From: Spirogloea muscicola | Taxonomy: Eukaryota; Streptophyta; Zygnematophyceae; Spirogloeales; Spirogloeaceae | Direction: 5' to 3' | Assembly (NCBI GenBank): GCA_009602725.1 | Contig: WELB01000264.1 | Location: 116,406 to 134,654 of the forward strand | DNA: 18,249 nucleotides | Shown: positions 8,150 through 17,692 of the stretch, in pieces | How positions within the stretch are numbered: the first letter of the stretch is position 1 | Layout of the letters: every line of letters begins with the position of its first letter | Program-made: the position numbers and the translations under genes | Notes under the pieces: generated by a model | The model's database searches: none | What the model was told of the DNA's origin: nothing | Seen by the model: only the letters and a program-made list of their open reading frames with translations

Positions 8150-8580
8150 GCCATGGTCTTTCTGGTGTACAAATGCTCGTCAAGCTCAATCAGGCTGTGG
8201 GCACCCTCTTCCGCATGCCGGAGGACACCCTCTTCCGCATAACAGAGGGCAGAATGTAGTGTTCGAAGAGTGACGACCAGCATCCGGGAGGTCCGGCCGT
8301 GCAAATGTGACTTATGTGCACTGTCTATCTGCGCATCCTCTGGCAGGTCTTCTGCATAGGCAGGACATTCCGGAAAGCATGGCATCTCCGCAGAACTGCC
8401 CGAGCAACAGCCACAGGTCTCCAAAGTGACCTTCTGGTGCTTTTGGATCTCTGGAGGCCCACACTAGCAAGTACGGCACTGCTTCCAGAACCTGAGACAC
8501 TTGTGGTCCTCTCCTCCTTGGCGGACAGCATCACTGCTGCAAGCAATGAGTGTAACAGCGCGCTCCAGGTGACACTGTAA
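8150..8580 (-). pseudogene. unrecognised Cys-rich reading frame broken by a stop
   Basis: Reading down the minus strand from about 8580, just after a TTATTACAG splice-acceptor-like word, the frame runs QCHLERAVTLIACSS, KCLRFWKQCRTC, then TAG at 8466-8464. It continues in the same frame with CGPPEIQKHQKVTLETCGCC, PCFPECPAYAEDLPEDAQ and LIELDEHLYTRKTMAARE. Cys spacing (CRTC, CGCC, CFPEC) is suggestive of a metal-binding protein, but I recognise no family. A small direct duplication (CACCCTCTTCCGCAT at about 8200 and 8229) repeats the AEEG motif. The plus strand is also open here (8314-8580), so the strand is not certain. The gene is unidentified and probably decayed. Confidence 0.25.
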
Positions 8581-8746
8581 TAACAGCCTTGTTGACCCGT
8601 CTCGAGCATGCTGGCGCCCCTACTTAACACTGGCATCCTTGACCTTTGAAGCTATCACGATCTTTTGGGTTGATTGTCAAATGGGTTGTAAATGCGCGTC
8701 GCTCTTTAGTCCAATGTGCTCCGTTGTAGATAACTGTTAGTTCCAC

Positions 8747-9097
8747 CTACTCCTTGTACAAGCACAATTTAGCTACTTCTGACATGAACAGACTAGGTGC
8801 TAGGCGTCCTAGGCTTGCTCCTTGTGGTCGAGCTTTCTTAAGCAGTGCAGCTTGCTCTTGTTGAGATATCACGCTCTGCAAGGGTACTTGCTTGCTGCGA
8901 ATGGGCAGTGGGCCAATCATAGGACATACGGCATGACCTGCTCCAATATCTCTACCTGGCTGCAGGCCTGGTTTCCACCTCGCCACACTTTCGAGCAATT
9001 GATTGCTGCTAAGTTGGACTTGCAGAGATATTGTCTGTTCCTCGTGCTTCAGCGTCAGCGACTGAACGCTGACCTCAATTTCAGTAAGCCTCTGCAC
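8747..9097 (-). other. possible coiled-coil-like exon, unrecognised
   Basis: The minus frame begins after a GATCAG acceptor-like word and reads QRLTEIEVSVQSLTLKHEEQ, then LSSNQLLES, then SQQEQAALLKKARPQG, ending KLCLYKE before a stop. The first 35 residues have heptad-like spacing of Leu, Ile and Val. It could be an upstream exon of the Cys-rich frame at 8150-8580. The opposite strand is also open (8822-9100), which weakens the case. Confidence 0.2.
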
Positions 9098-9100
9098 TGA

Positions 9101-9772
9101 TCAGACAGTCTGCGGCAGTCATCTTGAGATCTCCGGCTGATTCAGGAAATTCCGACATCCTGATGTTGATTGTGCATAGTTATCCAACATTGCTGTTCCT
9201 GTGCTATGCGTGATACTCATCATAGCTCACAACTTCCTGTACTCTATGCCAAGTGAAGGATAGGCTGGCCATCTATGTGAAGCTTGGACCTTCTAGATTG
9301 CATCTCCAAGGTGCATCTCTGGAAGTAATGAATATTGTTCATTTTGCAGCTGTGTGGTGTTCATCATTTGTGACAGCAAGAAGGCCTATAGTACTCACAT
9401 AAGGAGGACAAAGTAGACTTGAGTGGCATTTGAAAATCCTTCATCTATCTCAGTGCAATCTGGTCAAACATTCAGATTCTATAAGTAGCTTCAAGGACCA
9501 TGACTTTTGCACAGAGATACTTAGCTAACAAGCCTGCATCCTCAATCCAAGCCTCACAAGACTCCATTGAGGGCTTCAGTAACGCCTTAAGACCTGATTG
9601 TAGGGCCAGCTATTTTTGCCTTCCCAGACTGTTGCTCCAAGAAGCACTGGCAAGAGAGTGGTCGAGACCTACTCACTGTCCCTTCAGGCTGCTGCAGTGG
9701 CTGATGCAGCTCCTGCTGCTGCAACAATGCCCATGTCAAGGACCTTCACATGCATCGGCACCTCAAACTCAA
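9101..9772. other. no recognisable gene
   Basis: Composition is ordinary and stops are frequent in all frames until 9500. The plus frame 9500-10036 crosses into the ~235-bp repeat and has no domain, so it is probably not a gene. No RNA gene is seen. Confidence 0.4.
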
Positions 9773-10012
9773 CGAGGGCCGCCTGCCCACGCAGCTCATG
9801 CATCCCATTGTGCGCTTGGATTGATCCTGCTGTGCCAGTTGTTAAGTCACGTCAGCCATGCAGCCTCTTCTTTATTGGGATCTGCCGCATGCATGTTGAC
9901 CGGCTTTGAGATCCATAGCGGCCAGAAGTCATGGGGCACTAGCAGTGGCGGGGCAGGACTTGCATTCATGCAGTGGTGGTGGCGACTTAGAGATGGAGGC
10001 AGCATGTGGCTG
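9773..10012 (+). repeat. ~235-bp dispersed repeat, copy 2
   Basis: This is the divergent partner of 5598-5830. It shares CACGTCAGCCATGCAGCCTC, GCATGTTGACC, TTCATGCAGTGGTGGT and ATGGAGGCAG in the same order, with indels between. It lies immediately upstream of the zinc-knuckle remnant. Confidence 0.7.
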
Positions 10013-10042
10013 AACCGGGTAATTCTCAGAAGATGAAACATG

Positions 10043-10120
10043 GAGCTAAAGCTAACCAATACCGACCACGAGCTGTTGTGCGGCAGTTGTGGTAAGGCAG
10101 GTCACATGGAATGAGATTGC
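10043..10120 (+). pseudogene. broken Gag-type CCHC zinc knuckle
   Basis: The plus frame reads ELKLTNTDHELL, then CGSCGKAGHME, a TGA at 10112-10114, then DC. Counting the stop as one residue gives C-x2-C-x4-H-x4-C, exactly the zinc knuckle of retroviral-type Gag proteins and CCHC host proteins. The expected residue at the stop is often Arg or Trp, each one base from TGA. No protease, integrase or reverse transcriptase lies nearby on this strand, so it is a relic fragment. A chance match is possible because the motif is short. Confidence 0.5.
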
Positions 10121-10344
10121 ACTGCTCCATGGATTTTTTCAGAAATGTTTGATGCCTCTTGGGGTTTCTTGTTTGATAGTCTAACAGTGGTAATATTAAT
10201 GGTAGTACCTTAATTTGTAGTTTGCTTCATGTGGATTCTATTTCTTACATGTCTCATGATCCTTACAGAGGCCTCAACAAAGGACTTACGAGAGATTGAA
10301 TGTTAATTATCTGTCGACTTCTCCAAACACAATATCCTGAGTTC

Positions 10345-10600
10345 CAATAATAGAGAAAGTGCTGATGATACAAGCCCATGACTTAACATAAGCAAGATAC
10401 TTCCTTCAATTCCCTGCATATTGAGGCTAAACATACCAATGGTAACAAAATTCATGTGTGCTACCGAAGAATAGGCAATTATCTTTTTTAAGTCAATTTG
10501 TCTTATTGTTGTTAAAGAAGTGCATATAATAGCAGTTACATTCATTGTATAAATCAAAGGTGTAAAATAAAGAGTAGCATCGGGAAACATAGGAATAGGT
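10345..10600 (-). pseudogene. nad4: nuclear insertion of mitochondrial nad4 (NADH dehydrogenase subunit 4), fragment
   Basis: The minus frame contains IPMFPDATLYFTPLIYT, then SLTTIRQIDLKKIIAYSSV, then AHMNFVTIGMFSLNMQGIEG and SILLMLSHGLVSSAL. These are the conserved core of subunit 4 of respiratory complex I, a proton-pumping membrane protein encoded in plant mitochondria. About 80 residues of a protein near 500 residues are present. Similarity starts abruptly near 10600 and ends after SSAL near 10348, where LFLCVGVLYDRH would be expected but unrelated sequence follows. The fragment is AT-richer than its neighbours. Its short length and abrupt edges indicate a mitochondrial-to-nuclear transfer with no function. 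The protein is closest to streptophyte versions from what I recall. Confidence 0.85.
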
Positions 10601-10734
10601 GCCTTGCATCAGACGGTTGGAGCGACTCTCAATGCGGAAGGTCGGGTCATATCGACTCACAATGCTGGAAGAAGAACCCAGATAATGTGTCTGCTCAGTG
10701 CCAGGGATCTTCTTCTACTCACTTCACGTGATAG

Positions 10735-11001
10735 GATGAGTCTCGGTTCGACAGACTGGAGAAGCACCTGGGTCAGCTGACAGAACAGATAGCCAGCTGT
10801 CAAGCTGATGCCATCAATAGAGCTAAAATAGCTGCAATTGCTCTTTCTCGGGCAGGAAAGCAAGATGGCGATGAGCAATTTGCAGGGATGTTTGACTCCA
10901 AGCAGGGTGCTCAATCACCAAAGTACGACTACTCACACCTTGCTTCGATTGTTGCTACAAGCCCTGTCGTGACACGAATGAAATCCTTCGCAACGGGGTG
11001 A
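10735..11001 (+). other. protein-like open frame of 88 residues without a start, unrecognised
   Basis: After a TAG at 10732-10734 the plus frame reads DESRFDRLEKHLGQLTEQIA, SCQADAINRAKIAAIALSRA, DEQFAGMFDSKQG, PKYDYSHLASIVATSPVV and stops at TGA 10999. The first 40 residues have helical, coiled-coil-like composition, and Lys/Glu/Gln balance is that of a soluble protein. There is no ATG at the start, so it would be an internal exon or a remnant. I do not recognise the family. A host-gene exon or a Gag-type coiled-coil region are both possible. Confidence 0.3.
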
Positions 11002-11083
11002 CTTTCGATCACAGCAGCAGATGCGAGCTGGGAGTGCACATTAACCAGCCAGTTCTAATATCACAGATATCCCACTGAGAAAT

Positions 11084-11425
11084 ATGCCTCACCTGCCTAG
11101 AGCTAGAGTAGCTTCAGATATACGGCCTCTGTGGACAGTTAGTTGTTTCACTGAGTTGCTACTGAACAAGGATGCACACAGCACCCGGGTTCATGTCAGC
11201 GATCTTGGTTGGACGCTAGAGAGACTGAGTACCATGCTTCAGAATGCTACTGGTGCCAACATGTCTCAGGTGGTTCATTTAGCAGCTCTACTAGCAACAG
11301 CTGAGCAAAAGCAGATTCCCTTTGTGCTGGTTCTGTCCTTTGCATGTCAGCTGAAGAGCGACAGAGACAATTTGCATCTCACATTTCTTATTATTGCTTC
11401 CAGCGAACTCACGGTTCGGGTATAA
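11084..11425 (+). other. protein-like open frame, unrecognised
   Basis: The plus frame includes TRVHVSDLGWTLERLSTML, QNATGANMSQVVHLAALL and ATAEQKQIPFVL. A CAG|GTGGTT splice-donor-like word follows NMSQ at about 11268. The minus strand is also open over 11347-11640 with NWINDTDRTTGNCL and LNYTRTVSSLEAI, so the coding strand is uncertain. No domain is recognised on either strand. Confidence 0.2.
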
Positions 11426-11818
11426 TTTAGCCACCTCTTGTGTTGATCGACAAAGTTGCTCAACCAATACTCCTGAGTCGACACATGGTTCGGGAGGTAC
11501 ATCTGCGGGCCTGTGAAGTTGTCTGTAGTAACAGGCGAAGTCAAACAGTTACCGGTGGTACGGTCAGTATCATTAATCCAATTTACTGCTTCGTATTCTG
11601 GTGTACCTTGTAACAGAACTTCTTTGTCTATTATCTGCATGGTAAAGAAGGCAGACGCTTATAAAGTGTTGATGAGAACCAGTAGTGTGTCACACTAGGA
11701 TTGGCTTTTCTCTATTACAGAGAAACAGCATGGTATAGTCCGAACTAGAAGACATCCGGTGCTGCTAAGTGGCTTGGTCGCTGCTGAAGAATTGGTCATA
11801 TGCAGGGTTGCAAGCTAA

Positions 11819-11983
11819 TTGTCAATTGATGACATTGATGAGGCTGTATCTGATCAGTTGCCATCGCGGCCTGTTGTTCCAGAAGAAGGGGAACAAAAAA
11901 TGCCTGTTAATCCAAAGATTGTGACTCAGGACAGAAGCACTCTTTTCCTGCTCTCGCTTCGTACTCTGCCTTACTACGGCTGA
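11819..11983 (+). other. short acidic open frame, unrecognised
   Basis: After TAA at 11816-11818 the plus frame reads LSIDDIDEAVSDQLPSRPVV, then PEEGEQKMPVNPKIVTQD, and stops at TGA 11981. The composition looks protein-like, but the frame is short and starts without ATG. It may be a fragment of the same decayed source as 10735-11425. Confidence 0.2.
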
Positions 11984-12494
11984 TGCCCCATTGACAATCC
12001 TGACCTCGTATGGCCGAAACAAAAAAGAGGGCTAACAGTCGATGAATATGCCATGCCATGCTGCCAGATTGGACCAAAGCAGCAGCTCTTCGAGTCAAGG
12101 AGGCATAGTCGTCAAAAAACTATTCTTAACAATAGTATCCAATTCAGGAATGAACAAATTAAAGTGACCAACTCTAATACACACAGGCAAATAGGAGGTC
12201 AGGTCCAGGTTGGATTTTGGTCATAGGAGGTCTAGGAGCAAACCCCCTTCACGGTGAAGCACTTGCGCGTCAGCGCAGCGGAAGACTTCGCCGTGTGGCG
12301 TCGCCGTCAGGCAGCGTGTCCACCTCCTGGGCACCAGTCAGCAGCTAGCCCACCAAGGGCCAGCCACGGACGTCTCGCAGCGAGCCGGCAGCGATCTGCG
12401 GCGACTGGCTGCGGCAGCACGCAACCGCAGCACTGCGCCTCTCTCCGGGCTTCACCGATCCGAGCTACCTTCAGCCGGGTCAAAGCCAGATCCT
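11984..12494. other. no recognisable gene
   Basis: The first part is ordinary or AT-rich and the part after 12250 is GC-rich. Open frames (plus 12254-12697, minus 12307-12519) have no domains. Confidence 0.4.
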
Positions 12495-12545
12495 CATATG
12501 GCTGGCCAACCACAGCCATCGCCCTCTACTGGAAGAGCCTTTCTC
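12495..12545 (-). repeat. dispersed hairpin repeat copy, diverged
   Basis: The core GGCTGGCCAACCACAGCC at 12500-12517 is followed by ATCGCCCTCTACTGGAAGAG. This matches the order hairpin, then CCCCATTGGAAGAGC, of the other minus-orientation copies. Confidence 0.6.
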
Positions 12546-12698
12546 TCTCTGTAGTGCTTCCCCGTGCCACCCTCCCTCCTGGGTGTGTGGGGGTGACCCC
12601 AAGGCCCACCCGAGGGTTGTGCTGCCCGAGGGTTGTCCCTCAGGGCCCAGTGTCCAAGGGGCGCCTTCAGGGCCGTGAGGCCCTGACGACCAGGTGAG

Positions 12699-12835
12699 GA
12701 CACACAGTGGACCACCTGAGCCGTGTGTGGACCCACCCGGAGCTACCTCCGACGCACAGCGGGCCACCTGGGCCGTGTGTGAACCCACTTGGAGCTACCT
12801 GTGCCCTTGTGCGGACCCACCGAGGGTCACCTGGC
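12699..12835. repeat. 52-bp tandem repeat, about 2.6 copies
   Basis: Units start at 12699 (GACACACAGTGGACCACCTG) and 12751 (GACGCACAGCGGGCCACCTG), each ending CGGAGCTACCT or TGGAGCTACCT. A partial third unit (GTGCGGACCCACCGAGGGTC) follows. The unit is not a multiple of three. Reading frames through it are repeat translations. Confidence 0.75.
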
Positions 12836-12934
12836 CAAGCCAGGTCGATCGAGGATATCGGAACGAGTGCCGGAACTGCAGAGGAACGTACCGTGCGTCT
12901 CGAGGTTGACGGCCTCATACTTCGGTAAATTCTG

Positions 12935-13194
12935 GTGGAATATGCCCGCAACTATTCCAATCATGTAATCGTTAATGGCGCTGGTTGGCGCTCGCAAACG
13001 GTGGGAACGTCACATCTTCTCTACACTGCACCTGTGTCTGCTCCTGCACCTGCTCGTCCAAGTGTGCACAGACTGTCCTCTTTTTGCAACATCTTGACCA
13101 GGTACTCATATGTTGCATATGTCGCCCTTACGAGTGACCTGATATCCATGACTAAGCAGCAGAAGTACAGAGGACGGATAAGAGGCAAGGTCCA
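12935..13194 (+). other. possible exon ending at a strong splice donor, unrecognised
   Basis: The plus frame includes SYVAYVALTSDLISMTKQQK and RGRIRGKVQ, then meets CAG|GTACGTG, a near-consensus donor, at 13194/13195. The frame continues open to 13450 without splicing. No domain is recognised. Confidence 0.2.
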
Positions 13195-13368
13195 GGTACG
13201 TGAAAATACACAACCAAGTCGCTGCTCTTTAGCCCATTCTGTGCTGGGCCGACAAGCACAGCCCGCTTTCTTTTCAGCTGTACGCTTGCATCCCAGGAAA
13301 GATAGTGACGCAAGGAAATGTCAGCCTATCGTGCCTCTAGGTGAGAAGATGCGTGGCTCTACTGACAA

Positions 13369-13647
13369 TCAGCTGTTGTGTGTTGCCGTGCAGTCAGAGC
13401 AGACAGAGGAGCTTGTCCCCCCGTGTTCTATGACATTTTTTACCATGTAGCCGCTTAGCTCCAGAGCCCTTTTCTTTGGGCGATTATTGATGGCCTGGTT
13501 GTTGACAGCAGACGCAGATCCTAGGGCACATACATTGTGGTTCCAATCTGCAGAGATCTCCAGACTGTCGACTACTTTGACCATACTCCCACTGAGTTGG
13601 TGGCCGGCACCTGTAGCTGCCTCTGCAGTTGGTGAGATGCGCTCCAT
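13369..13647 (-). other. open frame of 92 residues, unrecognised
   Basis: The minus frame has an ATG at 13647, and reads MERISPTAEAATGAGHQLSG, then SMVKVVDSLEISADWNHNV, and ends DCTATHNS. The words SGSMVKVV and SGYMVKNV repeat within it. Soluble-protein-like composition but no known domain. Confidence 0.2.
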
Positions 13648-14194
13648 GATTCAGAAAATGTCTTAAGACTCTTTGTCCTATACCTATCTGGCCATCAAAG
13701 CTGCATTTACTTCATGAAGGCTATGCCGTCGGTCCTGTAAATCTCTCTCCTTGTGAAGGAGGAGAGCCAGCACGGAGTCTCCCGTCAACTGCTCTCTACC
13801 TACCCCTTGAAAGGGATTGCGCAGAGCACCATGTCAAGTTGGAAGCCCCATAAATTTCGTGAGTACCTGAAGGCCAGATGGAGATCCTCTACAATGTCGT
13901 GCAACTGAAGGGGCCACTCTCTTTGCAAATCTGTGACAGGCTCGTCTACCTCCCTTTGGCACTCTCTTAGTGTTCACACTAATATGGGGTGCCTTTGATG
14001 ACTGGGAACTTAAAAGCTTACAGGAGCTCTGATTTGCGCAGCTGGTCATTTTGGTAATTTTCTCAAAGACATGCAGTTGGTGTGTTTGGACATATTGGAA
14101 GTGAGAAAGGGCAGCGAGCCGGCCTGTGGGCCCATAGTCTGACGATTTCGGGAAGCTGGCCCTTATGCTGCACCTCTGATGTAACGGAGTTATG
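13648..14194. other. no recognisable gene
   Basis: A minus frame at 13834-14049 is open but featureless. I see no RNA gene or clear repeat in this stretch. Confidence 0.35.
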
Positions 14195-14470
14195 TGGCCG
14201 GAATGTCAGTGGCAAGGATGAGATGGCTTGACCGATACTGAGGAGGCTAGCCATTTCACTAGTCAGGCGAAGTAATCGAGGAACATCAACGATGGCGCAA
14301 CGTGGTCGCAAGGTGATCCATGGTGCGCGACACGGCCGGAATGGCAATGCCATGGGAAAGATGGCTTGACGGGTCCCGGGAAGGCTAGCCATCTATTTAG
14401 TCGAGCGAACCTTGCGCGCGACATCAACGCAGGCGCAACCCCGAACCATGGCATTATCATTCCGGCCGTG
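14195..14470. repeat. 138-bp tandem repeat, about two copies
   Basis: GGCCGGAATG, AGATGGCTTGAC, GAGGCTAGCCAT or AAGGCTAGCCAT, and ACATCAACG recur at a fixed 138-base offset (for example 14222 and 14360, 14283 and 14421). A third GGCCG word ends the array. The unit is 46 codons long, and a minus frame (14063-14392) stays open through it, repeating MASL..and..QAI..LP or..ALPFRP motifs. Confidence 0.75.
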
Positions 14471-14739
14471 AACTTTGTTACATCTTAACTGCGTTCAACA
14501 GCTGCCGCTTCTTGTCGTCCCTACTCAATCTTTCAAGTTGGCGCATAAGCCTCTTTGCATGATCAGCAGACCGCCTTGGCGGGTACAGGTGCAGATATGC
14601 TCATTGTGCAACACGAGTCAGGCAGGCTAAGGCCTATACGTACCCAGTGTGGGTGGCTGCTATAGCTAGGGGCAGGCGCGTCACCTCGAATTCAGGATAC
14701 GTACGATGTTCTGGGGCACCTCATTTAACAGGGATTGGT

Positions 14740-15030
14740 AAATTTGTGGATGTGCTTGCCTTGTACTTGGCTGCTTCTGGCCCTCCATCACTCAATACAA
14801 GCTTTCCCTCTGCAGAGAGAAGCATTTCTTATAGCAGGGACATGCTCTTCCCTTGCAGAAGAAAATTAAGCCAGTACAAAAGCAAGCCAGTACACTGCTC
14901 GTAAGAAGAAGAGAGGAGAATGTAAGAGGGGCTAGGAAAAAAAGCGAAGTAAAAGCAGACAGAAGGGGGAGTAGTACCCGCGAGTGAGCAGAATGTAAGG
15001 CAATGGCTGTGACAAACCAGCCAAAATGGG
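14740..15030 (+). repeat. dispersed repeat remnant with hairpin copy
   Basis: GTGCTTGCCTTGTACTTGG at 14751-14770 inversely matches 5431-5451, and CCCTCCATCACTCAATACA matches 6210-6225. GAGAGGAGAATGTAAG at about 14911 matches the 5150-5170 segment. The hairpin GGCTGTGACAAACCAGCC lies at 15005-15022. No gene is supported. Confidence 0.5.
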
Positions 15031-15256
15031 ATAGCGCTCCTGCAGCCCACAGGGCTGAGTGTCACTGGGCTAGGTCTCCCAGCTTGGCTCGCTGACTCAC
15101 CATACTACCACACTTATCATACCTTGCCGCATTGCGGTAAAGAACGATCGGTTGGACAGAACTTTAAATATACAAAGCTAAGTGAAGAGTTACAAACCCA
15201 TGGTAAGAATGAATAAGGTGTGCAATAGTCGTTGTGTAGCGGATCTGTATAGTGCC

Positions 15257-16430
15257 TTAAGGCCTGCGCTGTGGGGAGGGAGGGAGGGCTCTGGCCAGGT
15301 ACTGGGGTCGTTGTGCAATGCACCTCGTCAGCATGGCCAGCGCCAGCTGCATGTCGTGCAGCTCTGGGAGGCGGGCCGCCGGCCAGAGGTGCTCCTGGAG
15401 CCGGGCGCGCGGCTGCTCGTCCTTCAAAGACGGCGTGCCGAGGGGGACCCCCAGGATGGTGAGGCCGCCCGGGGAAGTCTGGCACCCTGGGGGCAGGGGC
15501 AAGGAGACAGGGAGGCCCCGACGAGACCACGCGAAGCACTTCTCGGCCCGGATGGACATGCCGAGGGCGGCCAGCTGCTGCCGGAGGGTGGCGGTGGCTG
15601 CCGACACGTCCCCCGGGCTGCCAACCAGGGTGGTGCTGTCGGCGTAGGTGGGACCGAGTACGCCGGGGTGCGCAGCCGCTGAGGCCTTGAGAGCGCGGTT
15701 GTGAGCCAGCGCCGCCACAGGAGATTGCTGGGCTGGCCGTAGTCAAGTCGGAAGAAGGGAAGGAGGGAACGGAAGGCAGCTCGCAGCTCCTCGGCGATGG
15801 CGTTGCACTCCATGGTGTTGAAGGCATTTGCACATTGACAGCCAGGATCATCCAGTCTGGTGGAGATGCAGGGCCGCATGGACGCCGTGGACGACGGCCT
15901 TCCCGCCGCTTCGCAGCTCAGCACGGTATTGTATGTGGGGCAATGTGGGTCTGCGCCTGCCCGAGGTGTTGCTGCCACAGCGTGCGGGCCACCAGACGGT
16001 ACAGGACCTCCCCGATGGCGATGGGGCGGACTCCGCCCTTGGCCTTGGCGATGGCGAGAGGGTGCTGGAGCAAAGCACCGAACGAGTAGCAGCAGGGACC
16101 TTGTCCGAGCCCACGAGCTGACACACCTGGAGCAGCGCCTGGAAGTTGGAGGCCTTGCCCTCCAAGAAAAGCTCACGCAGGTGCTCCGTGAGCATTTGGG
16201 AGGGGCCGCCTGCTGCTGCTCGCCGGTTGTTCTGAAGTACCGGACGGAGGGTTGCAGCGTCGAGGACCACCGCCTCCGGCAGTTCGAAGGAAGGCAGCCA
16301 GGGGAGGGGAGGGGGCGCGGGCTTGGGGATGGAGGGCCTCCAGGGCGCGCCTGATTGTCGACGATGACGGCAGCGCCAGCGAGGAGTCATCAAGTGCTTG
16401 CACAGCCCGCGAGAGCTCGCCGGCATGGCC
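15257..16430 (-). pseudogene. reverse transcriptase of the LINE, multiply frameshifted
   Basis: The reverse transcriptase would copy element RNA at a nicked target. Motifs in order on the minus strand are: GGPSQMLTEHLRELF (about 16164-16210), GGVRPIAIGEVLYRLVARTL (about 15984-16040), AVVHGVHAALHLHQ (about 15860-15905), CANAFNTMECNAIAEELRAA (about 15780-15834), TYADSTTLVG (about 15620-15650), AEKCFAWSRRGLP and LTILGVPLG (thumb-side block, about 15440-15540). These fall in at least three frames. The catalytic acid before CANAFN is Gln instead of Asp, and the YADD box is YADS, so both catalytic motifs are damaged. Length and order fit a single RT domain about 350 residues long. Several large ORFs over the same DNA are shadows. 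Confidence 0.8.
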
Positions 16431-16929
16431 AATCCAGAGGGCACGCCGAATGGCGGCTGCTCTGTCGGACGTCGCCTCCCCGCGCCAGGTGTGGCGGCTG
16501 GCGGCGGCCGCCACACTGCGGCGTCGTGTCGACCAGGAGCTCCTCCCACTGCCTGCTCTCAAAGAGGTGGATACCAGAAGGGGCTGGCGGCCCTGGCTGC
16601 GGGGCTCATGCGGCACCCTACCCAGCAGCAGGCGGGGAAGAGGATGAAAATTGTCCTGGTCGTGGCCTGGTCGCAATGGTCCGCTGCAATGCGTTGCATG
16701 ACGGGCGGAGGGCGCGGCGGAGGTGCGGGCGTACCCAGCGGGAAACGTAACGGACGAGGGGGAGCGCTGCCTGCCTGAGGACAGCAATCAGGTCGAGGTC
16801 CACGGCCGACTGCCAGTGATGGCGGCTCGGTTGTGCTGGGCTCGAAGGGTCAGTCCTCCCGCGGTCGCCACGGCGAGTGCCGGCTGCAGCTGCACGCCGC
16901 GTCTGCTCCGCTTAATTGCCGCGACGGGC

Positions 16930-16992
16930 GCAGGCGAGCTCGTGCTGAGCCAAGCACCGGGGGTTGTGGCAGGGGCGCTGGCAATGTGGGCA
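16930..16992 (-). pseudogene. LINE zinc-finger motif 2 (C-x2-C-x12-H-x3-C)
   Basis: The minus frame 17406-16912 contains CPHCQRPCHNPRCLAQHELA followed by C. The zinc ligands are spaced C-x2-C-x12-H-x3-C, with hydrophobic Leu at the expected helix position. The frame ends at TAA (16917-16915) five residues later, so the finger is detached from the RT by a stop or frameshift. Confidence 0.65.
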
Positions 16993-17611
16993 CAGCAGAG
17001 GTGCAGGCGAGCTGGGCGGATCTGAGGAGGGGGAGGCATCGGCTGTAAAGGAGGAGAGAAAGGTGGCGGCTGCGAGAGGGGAGGCGGAGGCAGCGGCAGT
17101 GGCGGCGAGGATGGTGGCGGCGGTGCTGGCGGCGCTGGCGGCGCCAGCGGCGGTGTCGGGAGTGACAAGGGGGCGATGGCACGGGCGGCGAAGATGATGG
17201 AGGGGGCAGGGGCAGCGACGGTGAAGGTGGTGACAATCGCGGGGATGGCGGGGGGGGGGTTGGGCCGGCGGAGAGGTTGCTGGCAGTGGTGACGGCAGGG
17301 GAGGCTGCGGCGGCGGAGAAGGTGGGGTTGGTGAAGGCGACGGCGTAGATGTGATGTGGATGGCGGGCGAGGCGACGGCGGCACCGCTGTCGCTGCAGAC
17401 GCACACACAGGAGGGTCAGGGGCAGCATCGCACCCAGGGAACACGGCACCCTTCGGAGAGGCCGGTTTCACCTCGAGGTTCCCTTCACATCTCAAGGGCC
17501 GAGCTGGAGGAACGGGTGCCCGTCACGTCTCCCGGGCGGAAGGCGATAGGAGGAGCGCCTCCGTGACATGCTCCTGCTGTGACGCTGCCAGGACAGGGGC
17601 GATAGGGCCGC

Positions 17612-17692
17612 ATCGGGCGTCGTGCCGGTGAGGCTGGCACGCCCCGGGCAGAACCGCAGGGGCTCTTGAACGTCCGCGGGCAGCGTGGGCAC
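17612..17692 (-). pseudogene. LINE zinc-finger motif 1, frameshifted
   Basis: The minus frame reads ACPRCPRTFKSP and then leaves the motif. The neighbouring frame continues ..CQPHRHDARCG. Together they suggest a C-x2-C..H-x3-C finger of the same kind as motif 2, interrupted by an indel. Such fingers in LINE proteins bind nucleic acid at the target or on the element RNA. Confidence 0.5.

Noticed and set aside
7409-8242. Large overlapping frames on both strands
   Set aside because: They track the GC-rich, polypyrimidine-biased stretch. Only the part near 8150-8580 looked protein-like, and that is reported separately.
10345-10600. The whole contig being mitochondrial
   Set aside because: Only about 250 bases match nad4; the flanks carry a spliced nuclear-type gene, a LINE and dispersed repeats.
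15117-15851. A long minus-strand open frame (244 residues) as a separate gene
   Set aside because: It overlaps the decayed RT in another frame, is Pro/Ala/Arg/Gly-rich and lacks RT motifs. High GC explains its length.
16788-17495. A long Pro/Ala/Ser-rich minus-strand protein
   Set aside because: It is the low-complexity linker of the LINE read in a shadow frame; the zinc-finger frame is 17406-16912.
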